A model generated the notes under the pieces. It did no database searches. It was not told where the DNA came from and saw only the letters and a list, made by a program, of their open reading frames with translations. This document shows, piece after piece, positions 1-5,639 of a stretch of 5,639 bases of DNA (the stretch's first letter is position 1; each line of letters starts with the position of its first letter). The DNA is from Planctomycetota bacterium. GTDB lineage: Bacteria; Planctomycetota; UBA1135; UBA2386. The DNA lies in assembly GCA_020425885.1 (NCBI GenBank), contig JAGQRA010000051.1:1-5639 (forward strand), read 5' to 3'. Made by a program: the position numbers and the translations under genes.

Positions 1-724
1 GCAACGGGTCGCGCCGGATCGGCTTCGGGCAGACGCCGTCGAAGCCGAGCCCGATGGCTTCGGGGGTGAACTGCTCCGGATCGTGCGCGGTGAGCGCGAA
101 CACCGGCATGCTGCTGCCGCCGGCGCGGATGCGGCGGATGGTCTCGCGGCCGTCCATCACCGGCATCTCGATGTCCATGAAGGCGAGGTCGAACGCGTCT
201 TCCGACAAGGTGTCGAGGGCCAGGCGGCCGTTCTCGACGATGGTCACCTCACAGCCGCCGATGTGCAGGATGTGCGCCGCCAGCCGCTGCATGGTGGCGC
301 TGTCATCGACCAGCAGCACGCGCGGCTTCTTCGTCGGCTCTGCGGCCTCCGCGCGGGGCTCCTCGAACACCGGACGCAGGAACTCGGTCAGATGCCGGCG
401 CCAGCTCGAGTCACGGCACAGCACCCGGTCCGGCTGGTAGACGCCAGGCAGCGCGATGCGACACTCCGTGGTCAGCACCGCGATCGGAATGCAGGCGAGT
501 CGGTTGTCGCTCTTCAGGGCGGCGACCAGGCTGATCGCCGAGAAGTCCCGCTGCTCGAGGCCGGCGACGACGGCGGTCGGCCTTCGCTCGGCGATCATCG
601 TGAGGGCCTCGATGGTGTTGCTGGCATGGCGACAGCCGACCTCGTGGTCGCGGCAGATCCGATCGACCATCTTGTGCAGCACCCGGGTCGGATCGACGAA
701 CAGGATCTCGGCGAGGGCGGCCAT
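1..724 (-). CDS. Tandem-receiver response regulator (REC pseudo-domain + active REC), C-terminus cut by window edge
   Basis: Two-component signalling protein; 241 codons are visible from ATG (722-724) and the frame is still open at base 1. Seen: residues 6-120 form a receiver-like fold that opens with ILFVD, but only one acidic residue (D11, followed by P12) is present. The phospho-acceptor position is glycine (G55 in VVAGLEQ), and the usual lysine near residue 104 is arginine, so this domain probably cannot be phosphorylated. A short Pro/Glu/Lys-rich linker (121-134) leads to a canonical receiver: VLLVDDS with D140/D141, phospho-acceptor D184 in MDIEMPVMDG, T212 in ALTAH, and K234 in CPKPI. 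The start is supported by an AAGG about 7 bases upstream. Known for the family: phosphorylation of the Asp by a histidine kinase controls output. The output domain, if any, lies beyond the window, so this could also be the N-terminus of a larger hybrid protein. It lies 146 bp downstream of the LACTB-like gene on the same strand; co-transcription is possible but unproven. Confidence 0.9.
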   Translation of the reverse strand, partial: MAALAEILFVDPTRVLHKMVDRICRDHEVGCRHASNTIEALTMIAERRPTAVVAGLEQRDFSAISLVAALKSDNRLACIPIAVLTTECRIALPGVYQPDRVLCRDSSWRRHLTEFLRPVFEEPRAEAAEPTKKPRVLLVDDSATMQRLAAHILHIGGCEVTIVENGRLALDTLSEDAFDLAFMDIEMPVMDGRETIRRIRAGGSSMPVFALTAHDPEQFTPEAIGLGFDGVCPKPIRRDPL

Positions 725-870
725 GCCTGGCCTTCATCGGTTCGCCCGTCGCGTGCGTTGAGGGGTAGTGCTGCGGAGTCGTCGGGTGGCGTACCGTTCC
801 TAGGGGATCTTCCGATGGTGGCCCAAGGTGGAGGCCTCGCTGCGGCGCGCTGCAGCGATAGTCGCCCAAC
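725..870. other. Intergenic gap between LACTB-like gene and response regulator
   Basis: A 146-bp gap between two minus-strand genes. It has room for a promoter for the response regulator, but I see no convincing -35/-10 pair. The only structure is a short inverted repeat (CGCTGC at 838-843 and GCAGCG at 852-857, 8-base loop) just after the stop codon of the upstream gene. It has no T-tract, so a role as terminator is weakly supported. The open frames that cross this gap have no recognisable protein character. Confidence 0.4.
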
Positions 871-1956
871 TCAGCGGCGCTCGGTGGCCGTGACCAGCTC
901 GCCGAGCCGCTGCGCGAATCCGCCGAGCTTCACCCCTTCGAGGTTGCACAGCGCCACGATCGCGACGCCGTCATCGGGCAGCAGATAGAGCATCGTGCTG
1001 ACGCGCGATTGCGCGCCGCTGTGGTGGATCACGCGGCGACCGTCGTGCCTGCCGACGGTGAAGCCGAGGCCGTAGCCGATCTCGTTGCCGGACTTCGTTC
1101 GTTGCCGGGTCCACATCGCGTCGAGGGTCTGCGGCGTCACGAGCCGGCCGCCACAGAGGGCCTGGCCGAAACGCGCGAGGTCGACGGCCGAGCAGCAGAG
1201 GCCGCCGCCGCCGAGCTTGTAGCTGCCATCCATCAACACCGAGTTCCGCAGTTCGCCGCCGGTCCGCAGGTAGCCCTGGGCGCGGCCGCGGATCAGCCGG
1301 CGCACGTCGTCGTCCTGCATCGACGACGCGGCGCTCGGCGCGGCGACGAACTCCTCGACCACCTGCGGGAACGGCTTCTGCGCCGCGGCCTCGACGACGG
1401 CGGCGACGAGGTTGTAGCCGAACGTGCTGTAGCGGTACTTGGTGCCCGGCTCGTGCAGCAACGGGTCGTCGGCGAATCGAACGAGCGCGGCGGTCTGCGT
1501 CGGGTAGTGCACCGTGCTCTCGCCTTCGCCGGGCTTGTAGTGACGCACGCCACCGAGGTGCGCCAGCAGCTGCCGTGTCGTCACCGGCCACGGCTTCTCG
1601 GGCCATGCGGCGACGATCTCGTGCACGTCCCGGTCGAGATCGAGCTTGCCCTGCTCGACGAGCTTCATCGCGCAGACCGCGGCGATCGGCTTGCTGATCG
1701 AGGCCAGCCGATAGACGGTCGCGCCGCTGGCCGGCACGTCGTTCTCGACGTCAGCGAAGCCGAACGCAAACGCCTCGGGCTCGCGCTCGCCGCCGCCGGT
1801 CGCGATCGCGACCGAGATGCCGGGAATGGCGTCCTCCTGCCACTTCGCCTCGACGGCAGCGCGGACCGCATCGCGCCACGCGGGGGGCTGCTGGGCGGCG
1901 ATCACGGCCGCGAGGGAGAGGATGGCGAACGGCGACAGGGACGGTGAGGTTCGCAT
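871..1956 (-). CDS. Exported serine beta-lactamase-like hydrolase, LACTB family (Pfam Beta-lactamase/class C fold)
   Basis: A complete 361-residue serine hydrolase of the penicillin-binding-protein/class C beta-lactamase fold. Seen: an N-terminal hydrophobic segment (about residues 9-21, with possible signal-peptidase cleavage near A20/A21) predicts export. The nucleophile motif is S86-I-S-K89. The second motif is Y176-S-T in the context YSTFGYNL, and the third (KTG box) is H312-S-G. The segments TTRQLLAH (126-133), GVRHY (136-140), PG(T)KYRYSTFGY (170-181) and SYKLGGGG (245-252) closely resemble, from memory, those of mitochondrial LACTB, where YSTFGY replaces the YSN of AmpC enzymes. LACTB-type proteins are proteases/peptidases rather than antibiotic-resistance enzymes, so the substrate is more likely a peptide or D-amino-acid ester; that is inference. 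The ATG at 1956 gives a proper signal peptide; no clear ribosome-binding site precedes it. It is transcribed divergently from the large secreted protein at 2057. Low-activity beta-lactamase, esterase or DD-peptidase remain possible. Confidence 0.9.
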   Translation of the reverse strand: MRTSPSLSPFAILSLAAVIAAQQPPAWRDAVRAAVEAKWQEDAIPGISVAIATGGGEREPEAFAFGFADVENDVPASGATVYRLASISKPIAAVCAMKLVEQGKLDLDRDVHEIVAAWPEKPWPVTTRQLLAHLGGVRHYKPGEGESTVHYPTQTAALVRFADDPLLHEPGTKYRYSTFGYNLVAAVVEAAAQKPFPQVVEEFVAAPSAASSMQDDDVRRLIRGRAQGYLRTGGELRNSVLMDGSYKLGGGGLCCSAVDLARFGQALCGGRLVTPQTLDAMWTRQRTKSGNEIGYGLGFTVGRHDGRRVIHHSGAQSRVSTMLYLLPDDGVAIVALCNLEGVKLGGFAQRLGELVTATERR

Positions 1957-2056
1957 GGCAGTGGCTCGGGGCAGGGGCAGCGCGAGAGGCTAACCTGCGG
2001 GCGACCCGTCCATGCAGTCGCGAGCCTCGAAACGAGGCGAGTAGGATGGCCGCATC
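1957..2056. promoter_or_regulatory. Divergent promoter region with a short perfect hairpin
   Basis: These 100 bp separate the start codons of two oppositely oriented genes for exported proteins, so both promoters should lie here. A perfect inverted repeat, GCCTCG-aaa-CGAGGC, sits at 2024-2038, 18 bases before the rightward ATG; it could be an operator or a 5' UTR hairpin. AGGA at 2043-2046, 10 bases before ATG 2057, is a possible though distant ribosome-binding site, and TAGGAT (2042-2047) matches a -10 box at four of six positions. No convincing -35 box is visible. The leftward gene has no recognisable Shine-Dalgarno sequence. That promoters exist here is inferred from gene layout; the individual elements are uncertain. 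Confidence 0.5.
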
Positions 2057-3934
2057 ATGCCCTTCGTGCCTCGACCGTCCGTGTGTTGTGTGTTCCGTTT
2101 CGCCTGCCTGAGCCTCATGACCGCCGTCGCCATCGAGGGACAGGATCGCGGTGCCGAAGCGAAGCCTGCCGCCGAGCGCGGGCGGGTGTTCGGCATCGCC
2201 AGGCTGGCCGACCGATCTCCCTGGGCCGATGCGAAGGGACTGCTGGTGTCGCAGCCGTTCGCCGGTTGTCGTGATCGTGACTTGATCGAGTTCACGGCCA
2301 ACGCCGCCGGGCGGTTCGCGGCCGACATCATCGTCGGCCGGGTCTACACGGCCTGGGCCTGGTCGGCCGACGGGGACCGTTGGCGTGTGTCGCAGGTGGT
2401 TGCCGACGTCGTGCCGCACCTTCCGCTCGTCCTCGGCGAGCAACGGCACGAGCCTCGGGTCAGCCTGCGTCTGACCGGGCTTGCGTCATGGCGCGACCCG
2501 GGGCCGGTCAAGCTCTGGTGCGCGGGAGTGGATGACGCGGGCATGGCGCTGCCGATCGGCGAGCCGGTCGAGGGGGGCGTGGTCGAACTGCCGCCGATGG
2601 GCACCGGCCGTCGATGGGTGTTCTTGACGGCGGGCAACGGGCTCGACCTGTTCCGGCTGGCGATTCCCGGGACCGCCAGTGGCGAACTCGAGGTCGTCGT
2701 GCCTTCGCCGGTTGAAGTGCCGATCGAGGTGCGTGAGCCGAGCGGCAAGGCCGTGAAGGATGCGCGGGTCTTCGTCCGATCGCCGGCCGGCGCCTACCTG
2801 CCAGGAACGACGGACGAGCAGGGGAGACTGTTGGCGAAGGTGCCGGAGCCACGGACACCGAGTGTCGGCGAGTCGCTGTACCTGCCGCTCTGGGGTGAGG
2901 CCCCGGACCACCTCGTCGGCCGACTGTGGCGCAGCAAGGCAGCGCCTTCGGGGCCATGGGCGATCTACCTGCAGCCGACCGCGCCGACGCGCTTTCGCCT
3001 GCTCTGGGGCGAGGGCGACCCGGTCGCCGGTGCACCGGCGCATGTCAGCGGCGTCGAGCAGAGCATCGAACCCGGCGGCATGAGGAACGGTGTGCCGATC
3101 GGCAGGCCGAACGGTCAGTTCGCGAACGACGGCCATCTGGTGACCGACGCCGAGGGTGGTTTGGCAATCGCCTACGATCCGAAATACCCGATCGCGATCG
3201 GCATGCTGTTGCCGGGCGAACGTCGCGCTGCGCTCGCTGCCCGTCTCGGCGCGACGCCGAGCCAACTCGCCCTGGTCTGGGCAGGGAAGGTCGAGCCCGG
3301 TCAAGCGGTCGAGGCCCGGGTGGACCGGCTCGTGCCGATCCGATGTCGGATCCGCTGCCCCGACGGCAGTCCCGCTCAGCGCGCACATGTCCGGCTGGCA
3401 GCCGGCGAGAACCCGGGGATCGGGCTCGGCTACGTCGCCGACCAACGCGGCGAGGTCGTCGTGTTGGTGCCGGCGACCGACGAGTTGCTGATTGCAGCTT
3501 CGCTCGATGCTCGTGGAGACGTGTTCCGCATCGCGGTGCCGGAGGGTTCCGCACCGGGTGAGGTCGCGGAGCTCGTGCTCGACCTGCCTGAGTCGACCGT
3601 CCTGCGCGGCCGGGTCATCGACGGCAAGGGCGAGCCGCTCGCCGGAACCGAGGTGGTGCTCGATCAGTCGCTGCAAGGGCCGCGCGGCGCATGGCAGTCG
3701 CTCGATGGCGTCGGCGACGGCGTCCGCGTCGTTGCGCATGGCTATCTCTACCCGGCGATGGCGCGCCCCATGTTTCAGCAGGCCGCGCGAACGGATGACG
3801 AGGGTCGCTTCGAGTATCGGGTTCCCGGCCTCGCCTTCCCGATGAGCGTGAGTGTCGAAGGGTATCTGTCGTTCGACCTGGGGAAGCTGACGTCGGAAGA
3901 GGCCGCGGCGGGAGTCGAGCTGGTCGTGCGGTGA
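2057..3934 (+). CDS. Large secreted protein with repeated carboxypeptidase-regulatory-like beta-sandwich modules
   Basis: A complete 625-residue protein; no enzyme motif is recognised. Seen: a signal peptide (hydrophobic residues about 9-25, AVA cleavage motif at 23-25) predicts export; there is no lipobox. The remainder reads as about six consecutive beta-sandwich modules. Several carry the pattern 'G x V/I ... G x P x x x A x V ... T D x x G x F/L', typical of carboxypeptidase regulatory-like (CarboxypepD_reg/transthyretin-like) domains. Approximate modules: 42-102 (TANAAGRF), 134-205, 218-305 (EPSGKAVKDARVFV, TTDEQGRL), 310-385 (VTDAEGGL), 426-495 (CPDGSPAQRAHVRL) and 514-604 (GRVIDGKGEPLAGTEVVLD, RTDDEGRFEYRVPG). 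The last is the best match. Such modules usually serve as extracellular structural or binding units; the ligand is unknown. An in-frame TAG at 2042 and the signal peptide support the ATG at 2057. Divergent from the LACTB-like gene, convergent with the remnants at 4002. The function is hypothetical, but coding status is very secure from uniform GC-rich third positions. Confidence 0.87.
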   Translation: MPFVPRPSVCCVFRFACLSLMTAVAIEGQDRGAEAKPAAERGRVFGIARLADRSPWADAKGLLVSQPFAGCRDRDLIEFTANAAGRFAADIIVGRVYTAWAWSADGDRWRVSQVVADVVPHLPLVLGEQRHEPRVSLRLTGLASWRDPGPVKLWCAGVDDAGMALPIGEPVEGGVVELPPMGTGRRWVFLTAGNGLDLFRLAIPGTASGELEVVVPSPVEVPIEVREPSGKAVKDARVFVRSPAGAYLPGTTDEQGRLLAKVPEPRTPSVGESLYLPLWGEAPDHLVGRLWRSKAAPSGPWAIYLQPTAPTRFRLLWGEGDPVAGAPAHVSGVEQSIEPGGMRNGVPIGRPNGQFANDGHLVTDAEGGLAIAYDPKYPIAIGMLLPGERRAALAARLGATPSQLALVWAGKVEPGQAVEARVDRLVPIRCRIRCPDGSPAQRAHVRLAAGENPGIGLGYVADQRGEVVVLVPATDELLIAASLDARGDVFRIAVPEGSAPGEVAELVLDLPESTVLRGRVIDGKGEPLAGTEVVLDQSLQGPRGAWQSLDGVGDGVRVVAHGYLYPAMARPMFQQAARTDDEGRFEYRVPGLAFPMSVSVEGYLSFDLGKLTSEEAAAGVELVVR

Positions 3935-3951
3935 TCGGTGAGCCGCGCCGC

Positions 3952-3987
3952 TTGCCGAATCGGCAATGGCCGGCGGCTGCCGGCAGC
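3952..3987. terminator. Back-to-back inverted repeats in convergent intergenic region, possible bidirectional terminator
   Basis: Eighteen bases after the stop of the 625-residue protein lies TTGCCGA-A-TCGGCAA (3952-3966), a 7-base inverted repeat likely to fold as a 5-bp stem with a 5-base loop. It is followed immediately by GCCGGC-ggct-GCCGGC (3969-3984), which overlaps the perfect 12-base palindrome GCTGCCGGCAGC (3976-3987). The location between convergent reading frames suits transcription termination for both strands. No T-tract follows on either strand, so it is not a textbook intrinsic terminator. The 14-bp gap on the right leads to the FGE remnant's stop codon. Confidence 0.45.
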
Positions 3988-4001
3988 AGGGCCTGCGAGC
4001 G

Positions 4002-4232
4002 CTACTTCTTCGCCAGCAACCGAACGGCTCGCAGGCCGAGCCAGTCGGCCTTGCCCATCGGCTTCTGCCAGTTGCGATACGGCGAGCGGGTCAGCGGCAG
4101 ATCGCTGCAGTAGCTGCCGCCGCGATGATAGTGGTTGTCCGACTTCGCCTCCGGGAGCAGCTCTCCGGTCCCGGGCTTCACCGGGTCGGTGTAGCGGGCC
4201 TTCTGGTCGATGCACCACTCACGCACGTTAGC
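4002..4232 (-). pseudogene. C-terminal remnant of a formylglycine-generating-enzyme (FGE/SUMF1)-family protein
   Basis: The last 75 codons before TAG (4004-4002) carry the signature end of the FGE-sulfatase fold: NVREWC (start of the fragment), YHRGGSY (residues 34-40 of the fragment), SPYRNW (49-54) and the closing LGLRAVRLL (64-72). Family members normally carry GNVWEWC, RGGSW, RSAYRNW and GFR in the same order and spacing, inside a domain of roughly 200-280 residues. The whole N-terminal two thirds is missing: codons upstream of NVREWC in the same frame are of random composition, and the Gly that normally precedes Asn is Ala, at the very point where similarity ends. Known: FGE oxidises a sulfatase cysteine to formylglycine; many bacterial paralogues have other or unknown roles. 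This fragment alone cannot form the fold, so I call it a pseudogene. An in-frame ATG at 4577 would give a 191-residue product, but its first 110 residues look like non-coding translation. Confidence 0.75.
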
Positions 4233-4237
4233 CGTCT

Positions 4238-4440
4238 GCCGGCGCCCGACGTGCAGACCAGCGCCTGTCCCTACACCTGCAGGCCGGCGGAGACGGGAGG
4301 TTTGGCACGTTGCAGCCGAACGCCTGCGTGCCGGCGATGACGTCGGTGAACGTGCCGTCGCCGGCGTTGACGGAGACGCGGCTCTGCGCGGGCTGGCGCT
4401 GCGTGCAGATCGGCTGCGCATTGTGAGGACGTGTGCCATC
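4238..4440 (-). pseudogene. Decayed fragment of a secreted beta-sandwich-type protein (frameshift plus nonsense codon)
   Basis: From 4416 to 4306 one minus-strand frame has essentially every codon ending in G or C and reads as plausible protein, including QSRVSVNAGDGTFTDV and FGCNVPNLP. The sense then moves, at about 4294, to another frame reading SAGLQV, stop (TAG, 4273-4271), GQALVCTSGAG. Joined, the pattern 'VPNLP..AGLQV.GQALV' resembles a C-terminal beta-sandwich motif that I recall as frequent in secreted proteins of some Planctomycetota; the NAGDGTFTDV part also resembles FG-GAP/VCBS-type repeats. These family ties are from memory and uncertain. No start codon exists in the first frame after the TGA at 4449-4447, so neither end of the gene is intact. 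The fragment abuts the FGE remnant with under 10 bases between them, suggesting a deletion that joined two unrelated genes. A sequencing error could explain the shift but not both lesions easily. Confidence 0.5.
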
Positions 4441-4546
4441 GCTCCCTCAGATGCGACTTGACGATCTGCTAGGTGCGCAGGAACGTGGGGTGGCGGTTCC
4501 GGGTGTGCTGGGGCCGCACCTTCTCTCTCCATCCCCGCATCCGCTG
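4441..4546. other. Intergenic region upstream of the SGNH hydrolase gene
   Basis: These 106 bp lie between the remnants and the SGNH start. No recognisable gene or strong promoter is visible. An in-frame ATG at 4451 would extend the SGNH protein by 32 residues, but that extension has ordinary mixed third positions and no membrane or family character. A loose inverted repeat (GGAAC at 4480-4484 and GTTCC at 4496-4500) is too short to interpret. The promoter of the SGNH gene should lie here or inside the remnants. Confidence 0.35.
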
Positions 4547-5639
4547 ATGACTCATCGCTGGCGACGCCGACTCGCACTGATCCTCAGTGCCACCCTGATT
4601 GCGATGGTCCTCGCCGAAGTGATGCTGCGACTGCTCGGGGGAGGGCCTCCTCGGACGCTCGCCGCAGGGATCGTGGTGGCCGACCCCGAGATCGGCTTCC
4701 GGCTCGCACCGAACTACGATAGCGACGGATCGGGGGGGGGGTACAGGACGATTGAAGCGTTCCACGTGCATACCAACGAGCGCGGCTACCGCGACGGGCC
4801 GATCGGTCCGAAGATCGCCGGGCGGCGCCGAGTGCTCGTGCTCGGGGACTCCTTTGCCTACGGCATGGGCGTCGAGGTGGAACAGGCCTTCCCTGCACTG
4901 CTCGTGAAGGAACTCGCGGCGCGCGACGTCGTGGCGGAGGTCATCAACAGTGGCGCGCCTGGCTATGCGACTCACCACGAGTTCCATCTCCTCGATTGCG
5001 ACGGGCCCGAGCTGCAACCGGACGACGTCGTGCTCGCGTTCTATGTGGGCAACGACTTCCGTGGCAACCACACTGATCGCTTCGGTGTGCTGCTGGTGGA
5101 GAACGGCGAACTCGTCAAGCGCCTGCCGAACGACGGCGCGATGCAACGTGTGGCCTCGTTCCTCGTCGCCCGCAGTCGCTTGGCCCTGCTCGTCGCCCGC
5201 GCCTTCCAGCCCGCGGCGGACGGCGCAGCCAACGGCGATGTCCCGATCGGTTGCGAGAATGCCGAATGGGACGAGGGATTCTCGTTGGCGATGGCCCGAC
5301 GCACCTGGGACGTCGATGCCCGCGCGGCCTGGCAACAGTCCCTGCTCTGGATCACCGCCACGCGCGACCGCTGTCGGGAGCTCGGGGCGCGCTTCCATCT
5401 CGTCCTGCTGCCGGCGCCCCACCAATACAGCAAGGTCGTGTGGCAGGCTGCCTGCTCGCTTTGTCAGCTGAACGATCAGGACTTCGATCGCGCGCGACCG
5501 AACTACGAGCTCGCGGCTTGGGCACAGGCGAACGACATCGCCGTGGTCGATCTGCTGCCCGACTTCGTGGCGGCTAACGACGATGCGAACAACCGGCTGT
5601 ACCTCGACTGCCACTTCAACGCCGCAGGGCCGAGTTGGC
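4547..5639 (+). CDS. Membrane-anchored SGNH/GDSL-like hydrolase, C-terminus cut by window edge
   Basis: 364 codons are visible and the frame is open at the right edge; the gene looks nearly complete there. Seen: a basic N-terminus (HRWRRR) followed by a hydrophobic segment (about residues 9-30), a signal-anchor placing the enzyme outside the cytoplasmic membrane. DPEIGFRLAPN (46-56) and HTNERGYRD (75-83) are typical of the region preceding the catalytic domain in bacterial SGNH proteins. Block I is VLVLGDSFAYG with nucleophile S102; block II is VINSGAPGYAT (132-142); block III is GND (168-170); block V is LDCHFNAAG with D354 and H356. All catalytic-type residues are therefore present. Known: these enzymes are esterases, lipases or carbohydrate (de)acetylases; the substrate here is unknown. 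ATG 4547 is chosen over 4451 because it puts the basic/hydrophobic anchor at the start; neither has a clear Shine-Dalgarno. Ten consecutive G (4732-4741) encode S62-GGG within the linker, and the frame is consistent on both sides. Confidence 0.87.
   Translation, partial: MTHRWRRRLALILSATLIAMVLAEVMLRLLGGGPPRTLAAGIVVADPEIGFRLAPNYDSDGSGGGYRTIEAFHVHTNERGYRDGPIGPKIAGRRRVLVLGDSFAYGMGVEVEQAFPALLVKELAARDVVAEVINSGAPGYATHHEFHLLDCDGPELQPDDVVLAFYVGNDFRGNHTDRFGVLLVENGELVKRLPNDGAMQRVASFLVARSRLALLVARAFQPAADGAANGDVPIGCENAEWDEGFSLAMARRTWDVDARAAWQQSLLWITATRDRCRELGARFHLVLLPAPHQYSKVVWQAACSLCQLNDQDFDRARPNYELAAWAQANDIAVVDLLPDFVAANDDANNRLYLDCHFNAAGPSW
4732..4741 (+). repeat. Run of ten G inside the SGNH gene
   Basis: A G10 homopolymer spans the last base of the codon for S62 and three Gly codons. 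It lies between the conserved DPEIGFRLAPN segment and the HTNERGYRD segment, and both are in the same frame with ten G. A gain or loss of one G would end or scramble the protein before the catalytic serine. Tracts of this length are prone to polymerase slippage and to sequencing error. Confidence 0.85.

Noticed and set aside
838..857. Hairpin after the LACTB-like gene as an intrinsic terminator
   Set aside because: Only a 6-bp stem with an 8-base loop and no T-tract; expected by chance in GC-rich DNA.
411..869. Minus-strand open frame of 152 codons overlapping the response regulator start
   Set aside because: It is in a different frame from the receiver domains, and its translation is Arg/Pro/His-rich with no family character.
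83..988. Long plus-strand open frame (301 codons) across the response regulator and the end of the LACTB-like gene
   Set aside because: Antisense shadow: the translation is rich in Arg/Gln/His/Asp with no motifs, while the opposite strand carries clear receiver and hydrolase motifs.
2042..2047. TAGGAT as a -10 box for a leaderless transcript of the gene at 2057
   Set aside because: The spacing would fit, but there is no -35 box, the match is only 4 of 6, and the same bases contain a plausible AGGA ribosome-binding site.
2486..3739. Long minus-strand open frame (417 codons) within the 625-residue gene
   Set aside because: Antisense shadow of a strongly GC3-biased gene; no recognisable domain and composition typical of reverse-frame translation.
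4451..4546. Upstream in-frame ATG (4451) as start of the SGNH protein
   Set aside because: The extra 32 residues have no family character and would bury the basic/hydrophobic signal-anchor that begins naturally at ATG 4547.
4002..4577. A complete 191-residue minus-strand gene ending in the FGE motifs
   Set aside because: Only the last 75 residues resemble a protein family; the first part overlaps the SGNH start and runs out of frame through another coding remnant.
4469..5614. Long minus-strand open frame (381 codons) opposite the SGNH gene
   Set aside because: The plus strand has all SGNH blocks in order in one frame; the minus frame has no motif and crosses into intergenic DNA.

Overview
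This is high-GC bacterial DNA (well above 60% by eye, with third codon positions almost always G or C in the real genes). The genes are a bacterial LACTB-like serine hydrolase, a large secreted protein built of carboxypeptidase-regulatory-like beta-sandwich modules, a formylglycine-generating-enzyme (FGE/SUMF1-type) C-terminus, an SGNH hydrolase and a tandem-receiver response regulator. Together with mostly absent or weak Shine-Dalgarno sites, this best fits a member of the Planctomycetota or a related PVC-type lineage. That placement is inference; there is no rRNA or marker gene to test it.

Layout: (1) 724 to 1, minus strand: 5' part of a response regulator with two receiver domains, the first degenerate and the second with all key residues; it runs off the left edge. 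(2) 1956 to 871, minus: a complete 361-residue exported serine beta-lactamase-like/LACTB-family hydrolase. (3) 1957-2056: a 100-bp divergent intergenic region with a short perfect hairpin. (4) 2057-3934, plus: a complete 625-residue secreted protein made of about six repeated beta-sandwich modules. (5) 3935-4001: convergent intergenic region with back-to-back inverted repeats. (6) 4440 to 4002, minus: a small gene graveyard. A decayed fragment of a secreted beta-sandwich protein (broken by a frameshift and a stop codon) lies directly against the last 75 codons of an FGE-family protein that has lost its N-terminal part. (7) 4547-5639, plus: most of an SGNH/GDSL-like hydrolase with an N-terminal membrane anchor, running off the right edge and carrying an in-frame run of ten G.

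The LACTB-like protein and the modular secreted protein share a divergent promoter region and are both exported, so they may be co-regulated. Nothing else ties the genes into one pathway. I see no CRISPR array, tRNA, complete mobile element or recognisable defence system. The most unusual stretch is the mosaic of gene remnants at about 4002-4440. The two genes cut by the window edges are real and important; several long open frames opposite to or overlapping the genes are high-GC shadows.
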